From Eudromia elegans (taxonomy: Eukaryota > Chordata > Aves > Tinamiformes > Tinamidae): DNA of 64,000 bases. The notes under the pieces are model-generated. The model was not told where the DNA came from and did no database searches. It saw only the letters and a list, made by a program, of their open reading frames with translations. A program made the position numbers and the translations under genes. Numbering within the stretch: the first letter of the stretch is position 1; each line of letters starts with the position of its first letter. Of the stretch, positions 37,801-47,710 are shown piece by piece. The stretch spans positions 648,711 to 712,710 of the forward strand of contig PTEX01000231.1 of NCBI GenBank assembly GCA_003342815.1, in the 5' to 3' direction.

Positions 37801-40107
37801 AATGTCATTTCCAAATTAAACAATTCTCTTAATGTTTTCATAGCATATACTCTTCCAGCTTTCATCCACCACCAGCATCTCTGTGTCAGTGTCACTGCAC
37901 ATGGATGGTGAGCAGTACCAAGATGGTCAGAAGACAACAATCCCATTCCCACTTGCTATACAGTAAGCGTACCAAATGAAAACTTGAACAATCAGCACTT
38001 GCCTCAAAAGTTACACTATTCCTTTATTGAATTAACCTACACTACAGCGTAATTCTCTAACTTATGGTACAGAATGAGGAGGTATCTCCCTCCTATCATA
38101 ATCTAAATTCATCTTCTGCATCCTAACTCTAGACTGCCTATTATAAGCTCTATATATAGAAAAACATGTAGATGTTTTGTAAATTGGGTTGAGTTTTTAG
38201 ATTTACCCTTAATTTTCCTTAAAATTCTTACTCCTACTTTAATCTGCTTTGAAATAAATGACAGGTTAAGAGAAAATAAGCTTTCTGCAGAACAGGTTAA
38301 AAGTACAGTCAAGAGTTTTACAGCCCTTGCCCTCCCCTCCTCATGTTATCAAGTCTGAGAATTCTTCTGAAATTACCTGAACACTTTACACAGGAACTGT
38401 CCCTCGACACATTATTCAATTTCTAGCTCTCAATTCTTAAATATTTATATTCTCAAAATCCACTGGTACCAATTGCAACAAACATACATGTCAATAAAAC
38501 AAGCTTCTAAATGCAAGACTAAGTCCTGAATCTCACATGTACCAGAACAAAGGCTGATGATTCTACAGCTAGGAAATAATAGGAATAGTTCTACTTTCCC
38601 AGCACCAAGTTTTTAAATTTGACCAGCTCTCCACTTAAGTTTCAGCCTTAACCCTCCTGAGGAATCAGCCCTGCCTTTATTCACAGCACACCAGCTCTGC
38701 AGTTATACCTCAGGCCAGAGCATTCAGTGTTAATCCTGTTGACAGGGTTCCTCTGGCACTTAAATGTCTCTCCTCTTAGAAAATTGTCAGTTGACAAGTG
38801 AAACATCACTGCAAAAAACTATATTCAACTTATACTCACTGTATAGCTTCCCTTTAGAGGAAAGAAGCCATTGAAGGAAGTTTAATAACCCTATGCATCT
38901 TAAAATCCATCATAATTAAGAGAACAACTGAATAAGTTTCTATAAACTGAATGGTGTATCTGGGTACTAAAAAGCAAAATGAGTTTCTCCCTCCTAGCCC
39001 CATCCGTGAACCTTAATGAAGTATTTTTCTAAAAATACAGAGATCCTTATGTATTGTCCTGGATTTTTTTTCTCCTTTTTTCTTTAAGAAATTGTTCCAT
39101 AAATTGTTCTCTATAAACTATACCGGCTCTAATAAAGCATCAGACTTATTCAGCTTTACATTTCTGTCATGGGCTCTACTTAACACTCACAGTCTCTGAT
39201 ACTCAAGTACACATAAAAGCAAAAAAGCATATGCTTATCTTTTCATGTGTATCAAGATTTTCCAGATAAACATACAATATGAAATTCTAAAACAATTCCA
39301 TTAAGTACTCCTAGGCAGGAAGGCATTTTGGTGATATGGGGACAAAAGAGGGACTTTAGGTTTTCCCTGGAAACTACAGCACACCTGCAAAAAATTGCCA
39401 GCCTTTGGATTTTTCCCTGTAACATTCTATCAGATTCCTCTTCTGATGAGAGCTAGGTAACTCTAAATGGGTTTGATATGGAGTAACTTATCCTCTGACA
39501 TCACTACTGACAGTATTCTGCCATTAAAGAACTATCCTGTGTTTTATAAAGCATTTCTCAAAGCTGAGGCAGAGTTCCCTTATACTGTCAAATACTAAGC
39601 TGCAGTAGTCCATTTGTTTATGGCTACTGATTTTGCACTTGTCCTGTATGTCTCAAGTATGAAATGAATGAATTGCGACCATCTCAGGAACTGCAAGAGC
39701 ACATGCAGCATCTACTCTTTACAGGCTTCTTAACTGGTCAGATGGTGGAAACCCCAGCACTACAGGAAAGTCTTCCGCACAAGCGTTAGTGTATTGCAGA
39801 ACTCAGTCTAAGCTTGTCATGAAACTTAATAGAGGAAGAGGCAGCAATTTTGTTGTTCAGTTAGTCTAGCAGTGAGGGAAGAGTATTGCATATAACATGC
39901 TATGCTGTAGTGCAGGTAAAGTGAATGGCTACTACAGAAAATAAGGCTCTAGCTATGCTTATTAGTATTATAGACGGTATTTAGCTATGCAGCTGAGATC
40001 TGCAGTTGCAGAATATCTGGAAGCAGCATAGAAAGCAGAATCATAAAAAGACTAGTGGCATGCTGGGCCAACCAGGAATGAGACACCAGCAACTGAAAAG
40101 ACTAAAC

Positions 40108-40145
<38 letters not shown>

Positions 40146-43100
40146 AATACATATATACACACATACACATTAAAAAACTTATGTCAAAAATTAACACCCC
40201 CAGAAACACAACCCTGTTTAGGTTGCATGCATTCTCTTGTATAGCTTTATATAAAGACGGTTGACAAGACTGTAGTAATCAGGTTATCTTGCATTACATT
40301 CACACACTGTTTAGACAACACATTGGCAGCTAGATAATTTGACTTCAACAGTATCTGTAGAAGGCAGAAGGACTACACACCCTATGTACTTTGAGCACAG
40401 ACGTTTACAAGGACTATCTGCATTTGCCTTATCTCAAGCCTAGTAAATCTCCAGGAATATATATACAGACTTGAACTGTGAAAAACACCTGAATGGAAAA
40501 CTGCATTCACATAAATGACTCCAAGCAGCACTTCCTGTAAAACAGTTTACCTACAAGGAAAACAGAGTCCCCTGCTACAGATAATCCTTCCCCGGCACGA
40601 TGTGACACCAAGTTATTTCATCAATGGAACAGACAGGTCCTTTTAACTTTGTTGTAATTGCATCATTTTACAAGGAGCACTGTACTCTCATCGTTGGTGC
40701 CTGATCAAAAAAGGGGTATTCCTAAAGTCTTCTTCTTATATCAAAGGACAAAATATACCTGACACCCAAGGCATTTAAGGAAGCACAAGCCCTTTTGGGA
40801 ATGTCAGGTCTCAGGAACACACATGCAACATTAGGGCAAGTTAAGGTATTACATTTTGTATGAGAAGATTTTGCATACCTGTCATTAGATCTTTATCTAG
40901 TTTTGCACTAGGCTGTAAAAACCTTGAAAGCCACAATAGTTTGTCAGACAATGAAGTCCTAAATCTTATTTTCAAAAAGCATTTTTACTTCTTGACCTTT
41001 GATTAAATAGCAAACTTTAGGAAATACTGAAAATTACAACTGTTACAAGCACACAAGTTCATACTCAACTAGTTTTGAACTTGTTTGCAAAAATCTAATT
41101 TCTAAAAATGAAACTAGATGAAATTTTAATAGTGGGAACATTTGAGATTTATATAAAATTGATGCACGCCAGGTTTTTATCTCCACATAAATCTCTACAA
41201 GAATAGAATGACCAAAGCCCTTATCTTGGCACAATGCTTCCCATCTACCTTGGAAGTTCCAAGCAGCAGTTCTACCCACAGCTTTGGCCTGAAGAATCAC
41301 AGGCATGAGAGTAGAACATGGCTTGTGGCAAGGTCCCCTTGTACCTTCACTCTGAAAAAATATGCAGTAACACTACCTCAGTTTTAAGAGCAAGAAACAA
41401 AGAAGAGGGGCAAGGGGAAGAGACACCAAAGCACACTAAGTGCTGACTCAGGCTATACAGTGCAGGACAAATCAACTATTTCTAGGACTTGTATCACATC
41501 TGACTGCATCCATGCTGAAGTTTTAAAGCAGCACTGGCAGATAATGTCCTACTGGTGTCTTTCCATACTGAGCATTACTGCACCGTTCTCATTCTCTGTC
41601 TCATTATGGGTCCACACAATACACATAAATAAGAAGCAAATTAAAAAGCAAGCTTATTTTAAGAGCATCTTTCAACATGAATTCTTGAACAAGTCAGTAG
41701 GCTCTTAAAATCTGGAATCATTAGCCTGTACTTCTGCACCTTCAAGGTCAGCTTAAGTCTTGACATTGCAAATGCACAGTCAATGTCAGCTGCAGGAATG
41801 AAGTAAGCTTATTTTACTAGGGGAATAGCAACTGCACTACCTAGTCACTACTGGAAGTGACTTGGAATTTGTTTTGTACTCAAGCAAAACACTTGTAAAA
41901 CAAACAAAGAGGCTAAGAAATCAAGTTACATGTAGACAATCCATAAAGACAAAACGGATCAGACTTATTCATAAATTCAGTGCTGTATTTATCATGAAAA
42001 CAGATTTTAAAGTTACTGTTCAAGCAGATAATTTTTTTCTAAGTTTATTATTTTTTATTTTAAGAAGGAGGAAAGTCTTAGCATGTTGGGCAAATAATAT
42101 TGTTACTTCTGAAAGTATTAAGCAGTAGGCTTCATTTTAAAGCAGAATAAGCTCTCAGGAGGTTTGGAAACATCTGTGGAAGTGATCTATCCAAGCTACT
42201 GGAGATATTGACAATTTCTCACCTGCAGATTAAAGTTATATCACACCTAATTTGATACTGTCTCCAGTTTCGGAAGCATCTCAGCAACCAGAAACAAGCT
42301 TAACTGATTCTAGACTTCAAATGCACAGCAGTAATCAAATGGTGTCAAACATGACAGTCAGAAAAGCAATTATCTATCCTTATGCATGAAGCAGAGGAAC
42401 CTCCACATTTATTCTCTTGAGACAAACTTACATATCTCATTTTCTAATCATTCTCACCCTTTAATACCTTTCTGTTCAGAAAGTAGTAATATGTTATTTC
42501 AAGCTCACTTAGAGCAAGTGTGGGAGTATCACTTGAGCTGAGAATTTAAAAGCAAACACTGTTTATTCTGATCAACAGCTTTTCACAATTCAAGGTTATT
42601 CGGAATTTGTTACCACAAGAGGCAAATAACAGAAAGATCAATAATGAAAACTAAAATAAGACCTAATTAACTAACCAGATATACATAGAAAACCTGGTTT
42701 CCATTTCAAAATACCACTACACATTTGTATCTATTTATGTACTAAAAAGTATTCATAAAGGAACACCCTCAGTTGGTAAGCTAAGCTATCTGTATGAGTC
42801 ACATCAAGCAAGCAGTATCTTTGACTCCTACTAAAAAAGTTCTAGAACTTGTATAAAAGAGCATTTAAACAATATTCTGCAGTTTTACAGTAAATAGGCA
42901 AAAAAGTGCAAGAATTTATTACTGAAGTAATGCCCCAACCATACGACTGGAGGACACTGAAACTAGTATGACTATATGATCTAAAATTGGAAAGATACTT
43001 TATATAAGGTTATATTTGTTCTATACACAAAGAAAAAGTTAATTTTTCAGTAAGCGCCCCTCCTTTTACACTTAGAAGTGTTTTAAGCAAGCATGATTTA

Positions 43101-46100
43101 CACGTAAGCATAGTGAGAAGCACTGAAGTTAAAGCTAATGATTTTAAGGCCACCAAAAGAAAAAAAAAAGTTAATTTCACTTTGGAATATGAGCAGAATA
43201 GGCAATGTTAGACACTTGTCACTATTTCAACTGCGAAATCTTTTGTGGAACTGCTTAATAAATGAACAAAGAGCTCAAATCTCACCAGCTAAGCAAAACC
43301 TGTGCTGGGACCTTTACCGAAGGTATTAAGAACACAATATCTATCAATTTTTGAAACACTATCCAAATAATTCTCTGAACAGCAGGTTTAGCAGTAATTG
43401 CAAGGAGTCAAGTCCAATACTTGAAGTTTTTTTTTCCCCCCCCCCAAGTAACCAGGCTTATCTTAAGAGACTTTAAAATACCTAATCCCTAGCAAAGCAG
43501 ATGCAACATGGAAAGTTTTAGCTCTGAACACCAGCTTAGTCATTCAGTAGATGAATGGCTAGCATTTCACTACTAAGCAGGTATTACAAAAGGCAAGCTC
43601 AACTGGTTTGCAACTTGATTCTAAATTTGCTATTGTTCTGCAGCTTCAGCTTTGATTTTAAATTCTGTTCAACATAAACTAGCTTATTCAACTGACTATG
43701 TAATAAACAGTGGAATATACTGCATTCATAAAGTTCAAAACAAAAAGGATAATCTTAGATCATCTATCCTGCTGCGGTGGCATGAACAGTTTAACTCTGA
43801 CATCTCATTTTCTAAATGAATGTTTAGAAAAATTTATGTTAGCAACAGAAATACTGCAATATTTATTTCTGAATAACTTAAAGGTTAACAACAGCTTTCA
43901 GACTTATACTCTCCCACCCAAATCAGGCACCTCCAATTAAAGTTTTGTATTAAGACCCAATTAACATGAAGGCCTTCAAAGCTTGCTCACAGCTCTGTAA
44001 CTGTGTTAAAGACCACATGTTTAATGGTTAACAGTTTGCATTTACCCCATTAAAAGTTTTACAGTCATATCTAAGCCTTGTAAAGGAACTTGCTGCAATA
44101 CCTGCCTTACAATTCCATTAAATGCTATTAAGCAATTTGAAAGTAAATTTGCTGTTTTGCAAATACTAGTTCAAGCTACCAAGCAGAACACCAGAGCATG
44201 AATGCATCATCAACAAAAGCATTTCCAGAATGCAGTTGCTAAAACTAAAAGTTATGTATATTCAAACACAAAGATATGAATGCAAATTCAAATGAACATT
44301 TTTAGAATCCTCCTCTAAACAAGCCATACATGGCTGGAATCCTCCACAGCCTATATACCATTTCAGCAGCAAATTGCTCTTACAGGATTGCCTGGACATT
44401 AGCTAACCAAGTTCTTCACTTGCGGTACCTACTAAACCACTAGATATCAGTGAACTGTATTATCACATCTGACCATTTCCAAGTTAAGCACATTCATCAA
44501 AAAGGTCTAGGAAGCTTCATGAGTCACAAAGTTATGAGTAAATGACTTCATTACAAGAGCAGGTCTGAGCTAAACATATTCTGCAATGCTTCTGGCATTA
44601 CAGAAGCGCAGCTTCACCCATGTGTGATTTAGTCTTACACATGCTCCAGTGCTTCTACGTCAGTGCTCTCAACAGGGGATATTCATTGTTTCAGGAAAAG
44701 AAAATTATGTGCCCACTTGATTATGGCTATATACCCACCAAAGATCTGAATTTCAATACACACACAAGAAATCTGCTGAGAAATATCAAAATAAAGACAC
44801 AAAAAGTATATGTCAAGCACGTTAACCACATGTTACATGCTCCCCTTCATACTGCCTTTCAGATAGTCATCCTCTCAGAATATGTCTGCTTTACTCTGAC
44901 CAAAGACCACTGGATAACACTGATACACACAAGAAAATCTGAATATACTCAAACACCAAATTCCAGGTGCCATCTGAACATGAAGACCTGTGTGATTTAC
45001 TATACTCAAAATATGACAACATAAGTATACTCTTCAAAATTGCCCTTTATGTCTTGCCAGGCCTACTTTCTCTGAGTATATCAACCTATTAAATCCACAT
45101 ACCAATCTCATCCTCCTTACATAATTTACACAGTTTACACACAGCTCTGTTCCATCGGCAGACTGATGGAACAGCAAACGTTCCATCTTTCAAGCCTGCA
45201 GCTACCTTCCCTCCCCCTGCCCAGCCCTTCCAGCATATTTTTACTAGAACATCTTTTTATGTAGATCTACAACTGAGCTCTCTTTTACAAGTCAGATGAT
45301 TTATATTTTTACAGTTTATTCATCTGGCAGACAACTGCCTCCCTCCAAAGCAAACAGTACTACTGTGCCCTTACAGCAAGCGACAGTAAAAAAAAAGGTG
45401 TCCTGCATCCTTTAAACGCACGGTGGGCATTGCCAATACACGCCCCAGCAGGTCGCTGTCACACAACGCGCGCGAAGACGAGGCGGATGCAGGAGGAGGA
45501 AGCGCCCGCTCTCCCGCACAGAGGACGGACTTCGAGACACGTGTGCGCTCGCAGCTCCGCGGGCCTCGGGCCTCCCCTCCTGCCTGGGTGGTAGCGAAAG
45601 AGGCGCCAGCACATTCTTCAGATGCCCATTGGGGGCCAGACGCAGCCCTCCCCCTCGCGGCGCCCGGCGCTCATTGGCCTCGGCTTCTCAATGGGAGGAA
45701 AAAAAGGAGGCAGCGCGAGCTGGGAGCGCGGCCAGCAGCCTCACGTGGAGCGCGCCGCTCCAGCCACACGCTGCGGGAGGAGGGGGCCTTTCCCCCCGCC
45801 GCCCGCCTCGCTCCCGTGCCCACCGCGCCGCGGGGGAAGGATTCCTGTGTCCCAGGGGCCTCCCCCGAGGGAACCTGTTCGGCTACGCGCTGCCGGAGGG
45901 CGCCGCGGAGCCCGCCGCGTGACGGAACCATCAATCCTCAGCCCGACAGGAAAGGGCAGGATCGCATCCCAGCCTCCACGAACAGAGAATAGGGTCCCTT
46001 GCGCCCCCACCCCCGCCTCACACACACCCTGTCTGCCCTAAAGCGCCGCCGCAGTTGGTCGCCCGTGAGCCGGGGTTTCCCGAGCCGCTTTTCCCCGCAG

Positions 46101-46838
46101 CTCCCTCACGTTCCTCCTCCCCAGGCCGGCGAGAGGCGGCAGCCCGCCTGCCGCAAAAGGGCTCGCAGAGCCACGAGACGGCAGCCCGGGCCCGCAGCGA
46201 GCCCGGCGCAGAGGAGGGGGCGCCGCTGCGACACTCCCCGCGCCGCCGCCACATGTTGCCAGCAGGGACCGCGCGGCGCCGCACGCGGAACGGCCTCCGC
46301 GCAGCGCCCTCCGCGGCCGGGCCGCACGGAGGGAGGGTCCCTGCCGCCCGCGGAGGGCAGGGGAAGGTCACCCCTCCGGCGCCGCATGGCCAAGGGGCTG
46401 TCACGGAGGCCACGGCGAGGAGAGCGCGGCCCCGCGCGGGCCGGGCCCGCCTCGCTCGCGCGCGCGCCCGTTACCACCAACCGCGGGAGCCCGCCCGGAA
46501 CCAGCCCGCGCGCGGCCATTACCCGCCGGCCACCCCCCCGCCACCACGCCCGGCCCCGCGTGCGCCGGCCATTCACCAGCGGCCGTTAGCGGCAGCTCCC
46601 CTCTGCCCACCCCCGCGCCGCGGCCGTTAACGGCTGCCCCCCCCTGCGCCACGGCCGTTAACGGCTGCTCCCTTCCGCCCCCACCAGCCCGCCGGCCGTC
46701 ACCAGACCTGGGTATGGTGCGTAGGTCGCCGGAGCCCTTGCTCTGGTGCGGCTCCTGCTGCGCGGGCTGCTGCCGGGCGAACCACACCTCCAACAGCTTC
46801 TCGGTCCCTTCGAAGAAGTGTGCACCGTTTTCCTTCAT
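31850..46838 (-). CDS. AMD1: AMD1, S-adenosylmethionine decarboxylase proenzyme
   Basis: Coding exons in transcript order: 46838-46708, 37724-37638, 35586-35460, 34991-34889, 34206-34164, 34074-33930, 32835-32743, 32659-32504 and 31990-31850. They give 341 residues (human 334). The cytosolic enzyme decarboxylates S-adenosylmethionine, supplying aminopropyl groups for spermidine and spermine. It self-cleaves to make a pyruvoyl cofactor. The cleavage site is Glu74-Ser75 in [13 protein letters not shown]; Cys89, Ser236 and His250 match human Cys82, Ser229 and His243. Asp181, Glu185 and Glu263 match the putrescine-binding Asp174, Glu178 and Glu256. Glu10 and Glu13 match active-site Glu8 and Glu11. 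Start: ACC ATG A, giving [20 protein letters not shown]. All introns are GT-AG. The seven extra residues lie in exon 1. Expression is controlled through the leader uORF and probably the tail. The enzyme looks whole and functional. Confidence 0.98.
31991..37637. other. AMD1 introns 2-8
   Basis: The introns are 35587-37637, 34992-35459, 34207-34888, 34075-34163, 32836-33929, 32660-32742 and 31991-32503. They are AT-rich. Introns 5 and 7 are under 90 bases. No nested gene or transposon is recognised. Confidence 0.7.
35460..35586 (-). CDS. AMD1: AMD1 coding exon 3 (pyruvoyl cleavage site)
   Basis: Starts inside Ser73, so the exon 2/3 junction lies one codon before the self-cleavage bond Glu74-Ser75. 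Ser75 becomes the pyruvoyl group of the alpha chain. Catalytic Cys89 (RFILKTCG) is also in this exon, which ends at Gln115. Confidence 0.93.
40108..40171. repeat. (TA)n / (CA)n microsatellite
   Basis: About 13 uninterrupted TA units followed by mixed ACAC and TATA units. Likely length-polymorphic. It lies inside AMD1 intron 1. Confidence 0.9.
46582..46665. repeat. Three spaced GCCGTTAACGGC palindromes
   Basis: Perfect 12-bp palindromes lie at 46623-46634 and 46654-46665, and a one-mismatch copy (GCCGTTAGCGGC) at 46582-46593. They sit within 130 bases of the exon 1 donor. Each perfect copy holds two overlapping TAACGG sequences, the MYB-type core. A fourth, identical copy lies in the GTF3C6 promoter. 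Confidence 0.7.
46708..46838 (-). CDS. AMD1: AMD1 coding exon 1
   Basis: Residues 1-43 plus two bases of Arg44. After VWFARQQP it carries AQQEPHQSK where human has DANQ, five residues more; two further residues come from the N-terminus (MKENGAHFF against MEAAHFF). The frame upstream of the ATG is open to 46922 but holds no upstream ATG. The donor CAG|GTCTGG is poor at +3, +4 and +6, yet it is the only nearby one that keeps the frame into exon 2 ([12 protein letters not shown]). Confidence 0.93.
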
Positions 46839-47241
46839 GGTGAGACAACTCGGCAACCAACAACCACAGAAATTAACGACAACCAAACTACCGCCCCCGG
46901 CCGCTACCGTCTGCTGCTGCACGGGCCGCGCTGCCGCCGCCAGGTCCCAGTCCGTCCCGGGCGGGTTTCACCTTCTGAAGGAATTTTTTTTTCTTAATAT
47001 TAATAAAAAAAAGAATGAATTAGAGGAAAAAAAAAAGGGTTTTTTTAACCAGCAAAAACCACCCGGAGTGCGTGGCGGCGGGTGCAGCGCGAGCGTGTGT
47101 GAGAGGGTTACAGTCCGAGCGAGGGTGCGTGCGGGCGGGCAGGCGATGCGGTTCGGTTCCTTGTAGTCCGTGTTCCCCTGTTACAGAGAAGAGCGTTGAG
47201 CGAGCGCTAGCTAATGTCGCCGGCCATACTGTGTAAGCGAG
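46839..47241 (-). other. AMD1 5' leader
   Basis: About 400 bases from the inferred start site to the main ATG, with no need for an intron. It contains the MAGDIS uORF near the cap and an A/T-rich segment with two possible hairpins. One is built on TTAATATTAA flanked by T and A runs (46984-47012). The other is a seven-base A/T stem closed by GGG (47030-47046). The start site is inferred from the TATA box and from the known 14-base cap-to-uORF spacing in mammals. Confidence 0.65.
47207..47227 (-). CDS. AMD1 regulatory uORF, peptide MAGDIS
   Basis: The minus strand reads ATG GCC GGC GAC ATT AGC TAG, the hexapeptide MAGDIS. This is the known AMD1 upstream peptide. When polyamines are high the nascent peptide stalls the ribosome at termination and blocks scanning to the AMD1 start, giving feedback repression; Asp4 and Ile5 are the residues known to matter and both are present. 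The uORF begins about 38 bases downstream of the TATA box, so it lies very near the cap, as in mammals. The sequence identity is exact; the regulation is family knowledge. Confidence 0.93.
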   Translation of the reverse strand: MAGDIS

Positions 47242-47264
47242 GGGCGACAGCGCACGCAGCCGCC

Positions 47265-47270
47265 TTTATA
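47265..47270 (-). promoter_or_regulatory. AMD1 TATA box
   Basis: The minus strand reads GGCTATAAAGG. It predicts transcription start at about 47238-47242, which puts the MAGDIS start codon roughly 14 bases from the cap, matching the mammalian spacing. Confidence 0.85.
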
Positions 47271-47307
47271 GCCCCGGCAACCATCGCTGGCCTTCCGCGC
47301 CCTCCCC

Positions 47308-47353
47308 ATTGGACCGCGGCCACTCGAGACCGCCTCCCGCCGCGTCTCATTGG
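47308..47353 (-). promoter_or_regulatory. Two CCAAT boxes upstream of AMD1
   Basis: CCAAT on the minus strand at 47308-47312 and 47349-47353, about 70 and 110 bases upstream of the inferred start site. These are typical NF-Y positions. Confidence 0.65.
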
Positions 47354-47648
47354 AGGAGGCTGACGCCCGTCAGGAGATATGCCGGTTCCTCCGGCCCTAC
47401 CCACTGCAGCCCGCCCAAAGCGCGCGCGGGTGGCGGAGCTGGAGCGCGAGTCGGGGGATTGGGATCGGGATCTGGCGGGGGGTTGCGAGCGAGAGGGGTC
47501 CGAGGGGACAGCAGGGCAGAGCAGGGCCGAGCAGGGCCAGAGGAGAGGCGGGGAAGAAAACGCCTGGGCCATCGTGTGCGTAGCGGGAGCAAATCCGAAA
47601 ATAAAACCAAATTTTCAAACCTAAGCTGCAAGAGCGTCTTTGCCCTGC

Positions 47649-47710
47649 TTCTTCTTTTCTTTCCTTTTTTTTTTTTTCCTTTTTTTCTCATTCTTTTTAA
47701 TATTTTTGAT
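47649..47710. repeat. Pyrimidine tract upstream of AMD1
   Basis: A T/C-rich stretch on the plus strand, including a run of about 14 T. It marks the upstream edge of the AMD1 CpG island. No gene signal. Confidence 0.6.

Larger units (their letters stand above)
37725..46707. other. AMD1 intron 1
   Basis: About 9 kb. The part from 37.7 to 45.4 kb is AT-rich with no recognisable gene or transposon; it has a TA microsatellite near 40.1 kb and a C-run at about 43437-43446. The last ~1.3 kb (45.4-46.7 kb), adjacent to exon 1, belongs to the promoter CpG island and carries CACGTG at 45538-45543 and 45742-45747. Confidence 0.75.
45420..47600 (-). promoter_or_regulatory. AMD1 CpG island
   Basis: A long, very GC- and CpG-rich block runs from 1.3 kb inside intron 1 through exon 1 and the leader to about 350 bases upstream of the TATA box. 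It is broken only by an A/T-rich segment in the leader (46983-47048). Many long frames on both strands in this block are compositional shadows. Confidence 0.85.

Noticed and set aside
45423-46630. Several 130-196-codon frames on both strands in the AMD1 CpG island
   Set aside because: They overlap each other on both strands, follow extreme GC content, and lie in AMD1 intron 1 and exon 1. No family motif is visible.
46839-46922. N-terminal extension of AMD1 from an upstream in-frame codon
   Set aside because: The frame is open upstream, but the codon at 46920-46922 is GTG, not ATG. The family start MKENGAHFF in good Kozak context is preferred.
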